A stretch of DNA of 12,267 nucleotides from Oribacterium sp. UBA6992 (GCA_002449915.1 DJXY01000136.1:1-12267); one strand, 5' to 3'; shown: positions 1 to 6,512, counted from the first letter of the stretch. Program-made: numbers and translations. The notes: generated by a model not told the origin, from the sequence alone.

Positions 1-149
1 CCTTCACTTCGTTCAGGATGACATTTTTATTAGTGCTTAGGATGACAGGGGCTAGAGAAAGATCCTTCGCTTCGCTCAGGATGACATTTTTATTAGTGCT
101 CAGGATGACAGGGGCTAGAGAAAGATCCTTCGCTGCGCTCAGGATGACA
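1..149. repeat. 63-bp tandem intergenic repeat, 2.4 copies
   Basis: Two complete 63-bp units (1-63 and 64-126) are followed by the first 23 bases of a third (127-149), after which the sequence diverges. Units 1 and 2 differ at only three positions. Each unit holds two internal copies of a CAGGATGACA core, the first preceded by a CTTCGCTTCGCT-like run. The array may extend to the left of the window. The period is 63 (21 codons), so a spurious open frame runs through it, but no ribosome site or protein family supports a gene. Elements with the CTTCGCTTCGCTCAGGATGACA theme are, to my knowledge, widespread dispersed intergenic repeats in bacterial genomes. Their function is unknown. Confidence 0.85.
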
Positions 150-256
150 TGTCTTGAGAAGTCCATTTCCCGTTTCGCCCGCAACACGCATATGTCGGAC
201 GGTGAGTATTTTTGTGGTTTTATGGTATAACAGGGACGTTATGCACAAAAAGCAAG

Positions 257-287
257 CGCTTTTGCCCGCCATGGATGGCGGGCAGCG
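257..287. repeat. Perfect inverted repeat upstream of aguB
   Basis: Arms GCCCGCCAT (264-272) and ATGGCGGGC (275-283) are exact reverse complements separated by only two bases. Outer CGCT (257-260) and AGCG (284-287) can also pair across a three-base bulge. No T-run follows, so it is not a typical intrinsic terminator for plus-strand transcripts. It ends 13 bp before the TATAAT box of aguB, where a -35 element would lie. It could be an operator, a hairpin in a longer 5' leader, or a dispersed palindromic element. The sequence does not decide between these. Confidence 0.6.
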
Positions 288-296
288 TAGCGTTTG

Positions 297-305
297 TGGT
301 ATAAT
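297..305 (+). promoter_or_regulatory. Extended -10 promoter element for aguB
   Basis: TG-G-TATAAT is a perfect consensus -10 hexamer (300-305) with an extended TGn motif. No TTGACA-like -35 is found 16-18 bp upstream. A start 6-8 bases downstream would fall at about 311-313, right at the aguB ATG (314), giving a leaderless or near-leaderless transcript. A second, weaker extended -10 (TGGTATAAC, 223-231) lies upstream and would give a leader of about 75 bases containing the inverted repeat. Confidence 0.5.
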
Positions 306-313
306 GTCTCACC

Positions 314-1189
314 ATGAGAAAGATTACTGTATCCGCATGCCAGATGAGCATGTGCAATGATGTTGAAGAAAATATAAAAAAGGCGTCCGGGCTGGCAGAA
401 AAGGCAGCAGAGGATGGAGCAAATATCATACTCCTCCCCGAACTCTTTGAGACTCCTTATTTCTGCCAGGAGAGAAAATACGGACATTACGGTCTGGCGC
501 ATACGGTGGATGAGGATCCTGCTGTCAGGCATTTTAAAAAGCTGGCGGCAAAGCTTCATGCAGTCATACCCGTGAGCTTTTATGAAAAGGCAGGAACAGT
601 GCTCTATAATTCACTGGCCATGATAGATGCGGACGGCGAGCTTCTTGGGGTATACAGGAAGACGCATATTCCGGATGATCATTTCTATCAGGAGAAATTT
701 TATTTTACGCCGGGAAATACCGGCTTTAAGGTATGGAAGACTCGCTTTGGCACAATCGGCGTCGGGATCTGCTGGGATCAATGGTTCCCGGAGACGGCGA
801 GGTCTATGGCTTTGATGGGGGCGGAAATGCTTCTGTATCCGACTGCCATCGGCTCCGAACCGATTCTCGAAACGGATTCCATGCCGCACTGGCGGAGGAC
901 GATGCAGGGTCATGCGGCGGCAAATCTTATGCCGGTCGCAGCGGCTAACCGCATTGGTCTTGAAACCGTTGCACCGTGCGATGCCAATAATAACCAAAGC
1001 TCCGCGCTCGAGTTTTATGGTTCCTCTTTTATCACGGATGGCACGGGCGCAATCCTGCAGGATGGTTCCCGCGACAAGGAGGAGATTCTGCTCCAGAAGT
1101 TTGACCTTGACGCACTGGCGGAGGATCGCCTCAGCTGGGGACTCTTCCGGGATCGCCGCCCGGAGTGCTATCAGGAGATCGTAAAGTGA
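314..1189 (+). CDS. aguB: N-carbamoylputrescine amidase (AguB)
   Basis: Nitrilase-superfamily amidase of the agmatine route to putrescine. It hydrolyses N-carbamoylputrescine to putrescine, CO2 and ammonia in the cytoplasm. The Glu-Lys-Cys triad is visible: E43 in LLPELFETPYF, K116 in YRKTHIPD and C153 in GICWDQWFPE. The ETPYF, HIPDDHFYQEKFYFTPG and WDQWFPE signatures are those of the AguB branch rather than generic omega-amidases, and 291 residues is the normal family length. The start is forced: an in-frame stop lies at 302-304 and the N-terminus (RKITVSACQM) begins the first beta strand as in relatives. There is no Shine-Dalgarno, which is unusual here. The usual partner agmatine deiminase (aguA) is not in the window and the repeat array lies upstream, so the gene may be monocistronic or the last of a cluster. 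Confidence 0.93.
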   Translation: MRKITVSACQMSMCNDVEENIKKASGLAEKAAEDGANIILLPELFETPYFCQERKYGHYGLAHTVDEDPAVRHFKKLAAKLHAVIPVSFYEKAGTVLYNSLAMIDADGELLGVYRKTHIPDDHFYQEKFYFTPGNTGFKVWKTRFGTIGVGICWDQWFPETARSMALMGAEMLLYPTAIGSEPILETDSMPHWRRTMQGHAAANLMPVAAANRIGLETVAPCDANNNQSSALEFYGSSFITDGTGAILQDGSRDKEEILLQKFDLDALAEDRLSWGLFRDRRPECYQEIVK

Positions 1190-1283
1190 GGTCCCCTGGA
1201 AAACAGCTTTACTCAGTGGATTTGTTATCCCTCGTCAAGCCTGTGCCATATTTTAAATAAAGCCTAAAGAGGGCAGATACTTC

Positions 1284-1342
1284 AAAAGGGACCGGAGTCA
1301 TCTATTTACCATGTAGATGAAATCCGCTCCCTTTTCTTTTTT
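1284..1342 (+). terminator. Intrinsic terminator after aguB
   Basis: AAAAGGGA-c-CGGA (1284-1296) pairs with TCCG-c-TCCCTTTT (1323-1335), and CATCTA/TAGATG form an inner stem. The hairpin is followed by TTTTCTTTTTT (1332-1342), a strong plus-strand terminator. It lies between two convergent genes. In the opposite direction the trailing bases are only TTTTGAAG, so it would be weaker for the hydrolase transcript. The 94 bases between aguB and the hairpin hold nothing else that I can see. Confidence 0.85.
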
Positions 1343-1359
1343 CAATCACCGGCACCGTA

Positions 1360-2253
1360 TCAGCTATTCTTAATATACCGAATCACGACGTCCTGGGCTT
1401 CCCTCCATTCGCCGCTCATACGGACAACCGATCCGTGGACACTATTAAGAAACGCATGATAGGATACTTCATTTCCCTGCTGCATCATGCGGACTGCCAG
1501 CCGCTCGTTTGTCTCATAAAACGGACACTGCTTAGGGGCAATAAATAAAATATGCGGCAAATGCGTAAGTTCAGCATCAGAAGCAAACGCTGGAGAGCAG
1601 TAGGACTCCTTAAGCAAATCAAGCTCACCATCCACATAATACTCTGAGAATGCTCTCGACCGCTCAAGATGCGGATCATCTGACTTTGCAAAAGGCATCC
1701 AGTTGTCCGTTGCGGCATATTCCAGGATAGCGAGACAAAGCGGGAAATCATGCTGTTTAGCATTTTTTAGTGCTATCGCTGCCGCGAGGCATCCACCTGC
1801 ACTGGATCCTCCTATAGAAAGCCTCTGCGGATCAGCGCCAAGCTCCTGAGCTTTTTTATATGTCATCTGCACAATGGCATAGCTCTGGTTAAACGCCATG
1901 GGATAGGGGTACTGATCTGAAGTCGCATAATCTACATCAATGACAATACCCTTAATTTCTGCGGCAATATGTGCGCAGTAAAGATCATCATCCGTATCCT
2001 GCCCATGGATAAATCCACCTCCATGGAAATTTACATGAACAGGGCAATTTTCCATTTTATCAATAGCTGTGGATATCACCACCCGGACCGGCACACATGG
2101 CTCCGGAAGCTCAATAACATGTTCCACCTGTGTTACCCGGCGTTGAAACGCCTTATAGTCCTCCGGAATTTCGCGAATCGGAGCATTTTTCCTCATGTTT
2201 GTCCGCTCAAGAACCTCTTTTAATCGTTTAACGTCATTTTCATTAAGACTCAT
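1360..2253 (-). CDS. HSL-type alpha/beta hydrolase (esterase-like)
   Basis: Cytoplasmic alpha/beta-hydrolase of the hormone-sensitive lipase (Hydrolase_3) group, predicted to cleave small carboxylic esters. The oxyanion-hole motif HGGGF is at residues 77-81. The nucleophile elbow GSSAG (149-153) places the catalytic serine at S151. The usual histidine is H273 in SVHGS. In many relatives the acid lies in a DPLRDE-like segment. Here the matching stretch reads CPFYET (243-248), so the usual Asp is replaced and E247 is the nearest candidate. There is no signal peptide, and 297 residues is normal. The Shine-Dalgarno AGAAAGGA lies 7 bp before the ATG. It follows the permease gene by 69 bp with no terminator between, suggesting one transcript in which the hydrolase processes an imported compound or ester. 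The substrate is unknown. Confidence 0.85.
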   Translation of the reverse strand: MSLNENDVKRLKEVLERTNMRKNAPIREIPEDYKAFQRRVTQVEHVIELPEPCVPVRVVISTAIDKMENCPVHVNFHGGGFIHGQDTDDDLYCAHIAAEIKGIVIDVDYATSDQYPYPMAFNQSYAIVQMTYKKAQELGADPQRLSIGGSSAGGCLAAAIALKNAKQHDFPLCLAILEYAATDNWMPFAKSDDPHLERSRAFSEYYVDGELDLLKESYCSPAFASDAELTHLPHILFIAPKQCPFYETNERLAVRMMQQGNEVSYHAFLNSVHGSVVRMSGEWREAQDVVIRYIKNS

Positions 2254-2322
2254 CTGTTTTTCCTTTCTGATGGTTTGCTTTTCTGTTATGTATTTTAAAC
2301 CAACTAGTCATTGAGGAACCTG

Positions 2323-3618
2323 TTATCCATAAACCGGATAAAAAATTTCCGCACTGATGATTAGAGAAACAAGACCAATGATCAGATAGGGGATAGTAAA
2401 GCGGAGCATTTTTACAGGGTCAAACTTACCAACTGCAAAGGCCATGGTACTTGCAGCGCATCCGGTTGGAAATGCAATCGCAAGGCAGCTGGACGCAAAA
2501 ATTACGAGAACGACGGCCTTGGGATTCATGCCACCTGCAAGCGCCGTACTGGCAGCAAGTGGGGTCATAATCGCAACCGTACCATTATTAGACAGGAATG
2601 TAGTCATAATGGTTGTGGCAATGGCAAATACAGAAATTACAAGGATGCTGCTTGGATGATCTCCCAGAATTGCAAGAATCAACCTGCCTACAAACTCTCC
2701 GGCACCAGAGGAACTAAGTGCCGACGAAATGACCAATACACCTGCAACCATAAACACCATGTCACTGGACAAGGTTGCCGCAACCTCCTTTACACTAAGA
2801 GCATTTGTATAAAGCAGCACCAGTACACCGATAAATGGAACAATATAGATCAGAGAACCCAGCGTCTTGGAAAATAGAAATGCAATCATCACAGCAATAA
2901 AGACGCCAAAAATTACATATTCCCTGGATTTTGGAAGTTCTGCCTGCATCTGTGATGCCGGACCGGTTGATACTGCATTTGTATCAATTTTCTGCTTTGG
3001 AATCAATCTCCAGGCTAAAAGGCAGTACAATGTGAGACAGATTGTAGGGATAATGCCAACCTTGAAATAATCAAACATTCCAAGGAGGTAGTCTTGATTT
3101 CCATTCACCAGCCCTTCATAATAGGCATTTTGCGACAGTGGCAAAGCCGCTCCCATGCCGACCGGGATCCGTCCGAACCAGGCGCAGATCGTGGCAGCAC
3201 AGAGAAAATACATTCGTGACTGTGACATGTCACTGTTATCATCCAGCGTCTGTACCACAAGCAGCATAATCGACATGACTGCAGTCATCCCCATGATCTG
3301 ACATAATAGAGCTGTAAAGGCAATAATCAAAAAAACAAGTAAAATGCCGTTTTTGCCCTGAATTACTGCCATCCTCTGACGGACGCGGGCAGCAAGGCTC
3401 GTTTTTCCGATGGCTCCGGCGACAATCATCATGGTTGCCACCAGGATGGTTGTATTATGGGAAAAACCGGAAAATGCAGTCGGAATGTCAATGACTCCGG
3501 TTACTGCGAGTATTGCTACACACAGCATTGCAACAACACCATACGGCCTTTTATGCCATAAGAAACCGACAATCATTATTACGAGCACAATAAGAGAAAT
3601 GATTAGTTGATAGCTCAT
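2323..3618 (-). CDS. SLC13/IT-superfamily anion permease
   Basis: Integral-membrane permease of the ion transporter superfamily (SLC13/DASS- or CitMHS-like), likely moving a di- or tricarboxylate or another anion, perhaps with Na+. From the chosen start it has 431 residues, with 10 or more hydrophobic segments and a hydrophilic central loop near residues 205-233 separating two halves. The C-terminal half carries FLSNNGTVAIMTP (341-353), matching the SNT-type substrate/sodium motif of this superfamily. The equivalent in the first half (around MGMTAVMSI) is less clear. I chose the ATG at 3618 because AAAGGGG lies 5-6 bp upstream of it; an ATG seven codons earlier (3639) lacks a good ribosome site. 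It is divergent from the LysR-type gene, with a 178-bp gap holding a dyad, and leads into the hydrolase gene. Substrate cannot be assigned from the sequence. Confidence 0.82.
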   Translation of the reverse strand: MSYQLIISLIVLVIMIVGFLWHKRPYGVVAMLCVAILAVTGVIDIPTAFSGFSHNTTILVATMMIVAGAIGKTSLAARVRQRMAVIQGKNGILLVFLIIAFTALLCQIMGMTAVMSIMLLVVQTLDDNSDMSQSRMYFLCAATICAWFGRIPVGMGAALPLSQNAYYEGLVNGNQDYLLGMFDYFKVGIIPTICLTLYCLLAWRLIPKQKIDTNAVSTGPASQMQAELPKSREYVIFGVFIAVMIAFLFSKTLGSLIYIVPFIGVLVLLYTNALSVKEVAATLSSDMVFMVAGVLVISSALSSSGAGEFVGRLILAILGDHPSSILVISVFAIATTIMTTFLSNNGTVAIMTPLAASTALAGGMNPKAVVLVIFASSCLAIAFPTGCAASTMAFAVGKFDPVKMLRFTIPYLIIGLVSLIISAEIFYPVYG

Positions 3619-3669
3619 ATTTACCCCTTTCACATACAAATTTCATAATTTACTGTGAAAATGGTAGCA

Positions 3670-3701
3670 TTATTATTGTATATTTACCAATACAGTAATA
3701 A
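3670..3701. promoter_or_regulatory. Inverted-repeat operator, permease/LysR divergent region
   Basis: Arms TTATTATTGTAT (3670-3681) and ATACAGTAATAA (3690-3701) match at 11 of 12 positions when one is reverse-complemented, with an 8-bp spacer. The core is TGTAT-N8-ATACA. LysR-type regulators usually bind an AT-rich dyad in the intergenic region between their own gene and a divergent target, which is exactly this placement. The same core occurs upstream of lrgA (6494-6511). A possible weak LysR-gene promoter TTGTAT-17 bp-TTAAGA (3707-3735) follows. I could not assign a convincing permease promoter. Confidence 0.6.
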
Positions 3702-3796
3702 CATAGTTGTATAAGTAAAAGACATAATTTTAAGAGTTTTGATTACGATCATTTCATACTCTCATTTAGAAAGTCTGCATTTTGGAAAGGCTGCAT

Positions 3797-4807
3797 ATGA
3801 ATACCAGTCACCTTAATTATTTCATTACCATTTCAGAAACAGGGAGTCTGACACGTGCGGCGGAAAAACTGCATGTTTCACAGCCGGTGCTGAGCAGATA
3901 TATCAAGGCTCTTGAGCAGGAACAAGGATTAGCCATGTTTCAAAGAGACCGGGGTGCCTATCGCCTTACAGAAGCTGGCAGAATCTATCTCAATGGTGTA
4001 ATTCGCATTCAGGAACTGAGGACACAGATGCTGCGGCAGCTGATGGCACTGTCCGGGCACGCCATTCAGAGGCTAAATATCGGGATGTCTCCATATCAGG
4101 GTGGAAGAGAAATTGCTTCTTTCTATCCACCATTGCTGAACCGCTTTCCCATGATCGAGCTGAATATCATGGAAAATAACTCTGCGGCATTATACAAGGC
4201 CCTGAAAGAAAGGAACGTTACGTGTCTGCTTACCTTGTATGATAAGGAGTTAATGCCGGAAACCAGGATCGCATCCTTACAGACCTTTGAACTTCTGCTG
4301 GTATTACCGGAGTATCATCCTCTTTGTGCGCCATACCGTGGAAAAACAGATTTGGGAACTTTCGATTGCCCTGCATCAACAACCATGGAGCAATTTCTTT
4401 CACTGACAGATGTACCGTTTATCCTGCAGGATGAGCACACATCTGCAGCAGGTGTAAAAATTCATCGCTTTTTGACGCAAGCTGGCCTGAAACCTCAGAT
4501 CTTTTTAAAAACCTCCAATTCGATTGCATTGTCGCTGCTTTTGTCTTCCGGGAGTTATGCATCTATCATTATTGCATCTCCATCTCGAAAGGTAGAAAAC
4601 CTATGTTATTTTCACCTGCCAACCCGGGGCTTTTGCACTTCCGGCATGATCTTCCGTCAGGATTACGAACCAAGTACCATTGAATGCTTTTTATATAAGT
4701 TTGAGGTAGAACACGCCGCAGAGCAAGGCCGGAAATTTCTTGATATCAATACTTTGGGAGAAAACCTGTTAATAAAAGCGCAAAAGGAGAATTCTGATGA
4801 CAACTAA
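3797..4807 (+). CDS. LysR-type transcriptional regulator (full length)
   Basis: A 336-residue LysR-type regulator. The N-terminal winged helix-turn-helix (about residues 1-60) has the canonical SLTRAAEKLHVSQPVLSRYIKALE, then a linker helix to about residue 88 and an effector-binding domain from about residue 92 (LNIGMS) to 300. The start at 3797 is supported by GGAAAGG (3784-3790) 6 bp upstream; a TTG five codons earlier sits inside that ribosome site and is unlikely. It is divergent from the permease-hydrolase unit, the standard arrangement for a local LysR regulator, and the dyad at 3670-3701 is its obvious candidate site. The effector is not predictable; carboxylate ligands are common in the family. 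Its last 11 bases overlap the start of a second LysR-like gene, implying translational coupling. Confidence 0.9.
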   Translation: MNTSHLNYFITISETGSLTRAAEKLHVSQPVLSRYIKALEQEQGLAMFQRDRGAYRLTEAGRIYLNGVIRIQELRTQMLRQLMALSGHAIQRLNIGMSPYQGGREIASFYPPLLNRFPMIELNIMENNSAALYKALKERNVTCLLTLYDKELMPETRIASLQTFELLLVLPEYHPLCAPYRGKTDLGTFDCPASTTMEQFLSLTDVPFILQDEHTSAAGVKIHRFLTQAGLKPQIFLKTSNSIALSLLLSSGSYASIIIASPSRKVENLCYFHLPTRGFCTSGMIFRQDYEPSTIECFLYKFEVEHAAEQGRKFLDINTLGENLLIKAQKENSDDN

Positions 4808-5087
4808 AATTTATGAATATATGCTTGCGATTGCAAAAGAAGGCAGCCTGTCAAAGGCTGCCGAGAAATGCTACATTTCCCAGCCTGCGTTGTCTCAGCA
4901 CATTAAAACTTTGGAGCAGAAATTAAACTGTACATTATTTCGGCAGCAAAATGGACGTATGGTGCCAACACAGGCCGGAAAAATATTTTTGATTACCGCG
5001 GAACGAATCGTTCAGACAGAGCAGGAGACAAACCGGAAGCTCGAGGAACTACTCTCCTTACGCCAGTCCGGAAACAAGCGGCACTAG
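4797..5087 (+). CDS. Stand-alone LysR-type DNA-binding domain protein
   Basis: A 96-residue protein consisting only of a LysR winged helix-turn-helix (residues 1-60, with SLSKAAEKCYISQPALSQHIKTLEQ) and a charged linker helix (about 60-88), ending in SGNKRH. The 200-residue effector domain of normal family members is absent. The gene has a good ribosome site (AAAGGAG, 10 bp upstream) and starts inside the last codons of the full-length regulator. Its last 30 bases overlap the 3' end of lrgB on the other strand. In LysR proteins the linker helix mediates dimerisation, so the product could still bind DNA, alone or as a heterodimer with its neighbour. It may instead be the 5' remnant of a regulator whose effector domain was lost next to lrgAB. 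No frameshifted remainder can be present, because lrgB occupies the downstream DNA. Confidence 0.75.
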   Translation: MTTKIYEYMLAIAKEGSLSKAAEKCYISQPALSQHIKTLEQKLNCTLFRQQNGRMVPTQAGKIFLITAERIVQTEQETNRKLEELLSLRQSGNKRH

Positions 5088-5750
5088 TATCACCGTCAGG
5101 ATACCTGCAACGCAGATGGACAAGGATCCCATCGCGCCCTCAATTTCACCAAGCTCCAGAGCCTTGGCGGTACCGATCGCATGGCTGGCGGTGCCAAGCG
5201 CAAGACCTCTTGCAATCGGATGATTGATATGAAAAAGATGAAATACCGCTTCTGCAATCACATTTCCTAAAATACCGGTCATGATAATCGCTGCTACTGT
5301 CAGTGTAACAATGCCACCGGCTTCCTCGGAAACCCCCATGCCAATCGCAGTGGTAATGGATTTCGGCAGGAGCGTAACAATATGCTGCTTCTCCAGACCA
5401 AAAAGCTTACCCATAAGCAGGATACTGAAAATCGAGCAAAGCGTTCCGGAAAGAATTCCCGACAGCACTGCAACAAGATTCTGCCTCAAAAGACGCAGCT
5501 GCCGATACATCGGAATCGCCAGGCAGACCGTTGCCGGTGTCAGGAGATAGCTTAGAATATTAGCGCTGGACTTATACGTATCATAGGGGATATGAAAAAT
5601 CACAAGCACCAGGATTACAAAAATTGTGGACACAAGCAGAGAATTCAGGATTGCAAGCTTCAGCCTCTTTTTAATTTCCACCGCGATCAGATAAAAAAAT
5701 ATGCTGATGACAAGTCCGAAATAGCCGGAATTCATTAATGTTTCTTTCAT
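5058..5750 (-). CDS. lrgB: LrgB/CidB family membrane protein
   Basis: A 230-residue integral-membrane protein of the LrgB/CidB/YohK family, full length. Family hallmarks are LLTPATVCLAIPMYRQ (69-84), PKSITTAIG (129-137) and GTASHAIGTAKALELGEIEGAMGSLS (186-211). LrgAB pairs were first described as murein-hydrolase/antiholin-type modulators, and members have since been linked to transport of pyruvate and related metabolites. The ribosome site AGAAAGGA overlaps the last codons and stop of lrgA (5 bp between stop and start), so the two are translationally coupled. The C-terminus LVPLVSGLA is encoded by DNA that also encodes the end of the short LysR-type gene on the other strand. Confidence 0.93.
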   Translation of the reverse strand: MKETLMNSGYFGLVISIFFYLIAVEIKKRLKLAILNSLLVSTIFVILVLVIFHIPYDTYKSSANILSYLLTPATVCLAIPMYRQLRLLRQNLVAVLSGILSGTLCSIFSILLMGKLFGLEKQHIVTLLPKSITTAIGMGVSEEAGGIVTLTVAAIIMTGILGNVIAEAVFHLFHINHPIARGLALGTASHAIGTAKALELGEIEGAMGSLSICVAGILTVILVPLVSGLA

Positions 5751-5755
5751 ATCAA

Positions 5756-6418
5756 TTATCCTTTCTGGCTCGGTGAGTTGTCAGCTGCATGCTCAATATC
5801 TGCCGTGCCCAGGTCTGTTTTAACGGCATCAGACGGTTCCTCATCAGCTTCCTGTGACAACTTAGACGATACGTTTTTCACAGCAGCATGATCGTGTGTG
5901 AATGCTTCCACCGAAGCATCTCCCGCACGATCCGCTTTTTTCCGAAGCGCATCCGCGTATCCGTTGGCACCGTCCATCTCACCATGCGGACTTAACGGAC
6001 GTCGTCCGATACCATAGGTCTCATGCGGCTCGAGAGAAATCTCCGAGAGCTCATCCTTCTGTGAATCTGTACTTTCCTTTCTGCGGAGCACTGCCTGCGC
6101 AACAAGCCCGGTTACGGACATCACAAGCACCGTAGATACCACAATGATTACAATGTACGGCAAAAGTACCGGTTTGAGAATGTCAACGGCATTCATGATC
6201 CCGACCGCCGCCGGAATAAACATGATGGACATGGTATCCAAAAGAATATTGCCCGCACCCTCAATGTCCGGCAGCTTGACCACACCGATGATCAATGCCA
6301 GAAGCAATAAAAGCATGCCGTAGACACCGGCCGGCACCGGCAGCGGCAGCAGAGCATTGAGGACCTCCCCCAGGAAGGTGAATGCCATGATCCACAGCAC
6401 CTCTTTTGTGTATTTCAT
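5756..6418 (-). CDS. lrgA: LrgA/CidA family membrane protein with long C-terminal tail
   Basis: Residues 1-111 form a typical CidA/LrgA unit with about four membrane segments (near 7-25, 33-48, 60-80 and 87-111) and motifs LPLPVPAGVYGMLLLL and FIPAAVGIM. The family is usually about 115-150 residues. This protein has 220, because a hydrophilic, Asp/Glu/Ser/Lys-rich, probably disordered tail (about 112-220, with several His including FTHDH) follows the last membrane helix. The tail stays in one frame to a stop whose preceding bases form the lrgB ribosome site, so a simple frameshift is unlikely. The start has AAAGGGGGG about 8-9 bp upstream. It is the first gene of an lrgAB operon with a promoter at 6446-6474. 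No LytST-type two-component system is seen; the LysR-type genes are the nearby regulators. Confidence 0.88.
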   Translation of the reverse strand: MKYTKEVLWIMAFTFLGEVLNALLPLPVPAGVYGMLLLLLALIIGVVKLPDIEGAGNILLDTMSIMFIPAAVGIMNAVDILKPVLLPYIVIIVVSTVLVMSVTGLVAQAVLRRKESTDSQKDELSEISLEPHETYGIGRRPLSPHGEMDGANGYADALRKKADRAGDASVEAFTHDHAAVKNVSSKLSQEADEEPSDAVKTDLGTADIEHAADNSPSQKG

Positions 6419-6436
6419 AATTGGTTCCCCCCTTTG

Positions 6437-6506
6437 TTATCCTAAATATTACTGCAGACATGTATCTGCCGCAATAGACTTATGAAACCTGGCTGTATTA
6501 GGATAA
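6437..6506. repeat. TTATCCTAA / TTAGGATAA inverted pair flanking lrgA promoter
   Basis: TTATCCTAA (6437-6445) and its exact reverse complement TTAGGATAA (6498-6506) lie 61 bp apart centre to centre. One covers the predicted lrgA start site just downstream of the -10. The other is upstream of the -35 and overlaps the spacer of the dyad at 6494-6511. Two operators around a promoter, or a long-range hairpin, are both possible. Confidence 0.5.
6446..6474 (-). promoter_or_regulatory. Candidate sigma-A promoter for lrgAB
   Basis: On the minus strand TTGCGG (-35, 6469-6474), a 17-bp spacer and TAATAT (-10, 6446-6451) predict a start near 6439, about 20 bases before the lrgA ATG. The spacer contains GCAGA-N6-TCTGC dyad symmetry. 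The -35 is weak, which fits a promoter that needs an activator. Confidence 0.55.
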
Positions 6507-6512
6507 ATACAA
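6493..6512. promoter_or_regulatory. LysR-type dyad upstream of lrgA
   Basis: CTGTATT-N7-ATACAA contains the palindromic core TGTAT-N8-ATACA (6494-6511). Read on the minus strand it is identical to the permease/LysR intergenic dyad in both arms (TTGTAT and AATACAG) and matches it at 16 of 20 bases overall. Its centre (6502.5) is about 63 bp upstream of the predicted lrgA start, typical of the LysR recognition site. This supports control of lrgAB by the nearby LysR-type protein(s), without proving it. Confidence 0.6.

Noticed and set aside
1..149. CRISPR-like array
   Set aside because: The repeats are contiguous 63-bp units without unique spacers and no cas gene is nearby.
18..230. A 70-codon frame through the 5' repeat array
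   Set aside because: Its open state follows from the 63-bp (21-codon) period; the protein is just the repeat translated, with no ribosome site.
264..283. Reading the GCCCGCCAT hairpin as an intrinsic terminator
   Set aside because: No T-run follows it on the plus strand and no gene lies upstream within the window.
239..559. A 106-codon minus-strand frame across the aguB start
   Set aside because: No ribosome site, and it overlaps the aguB promoter and 5' coding region; no recognisable protein.
611..997. A 128-codon minus-strand frame inside aguB
   Set aside because: It is antisense to a gene with a complete catalytic triad and shows no family features or ribosome site.
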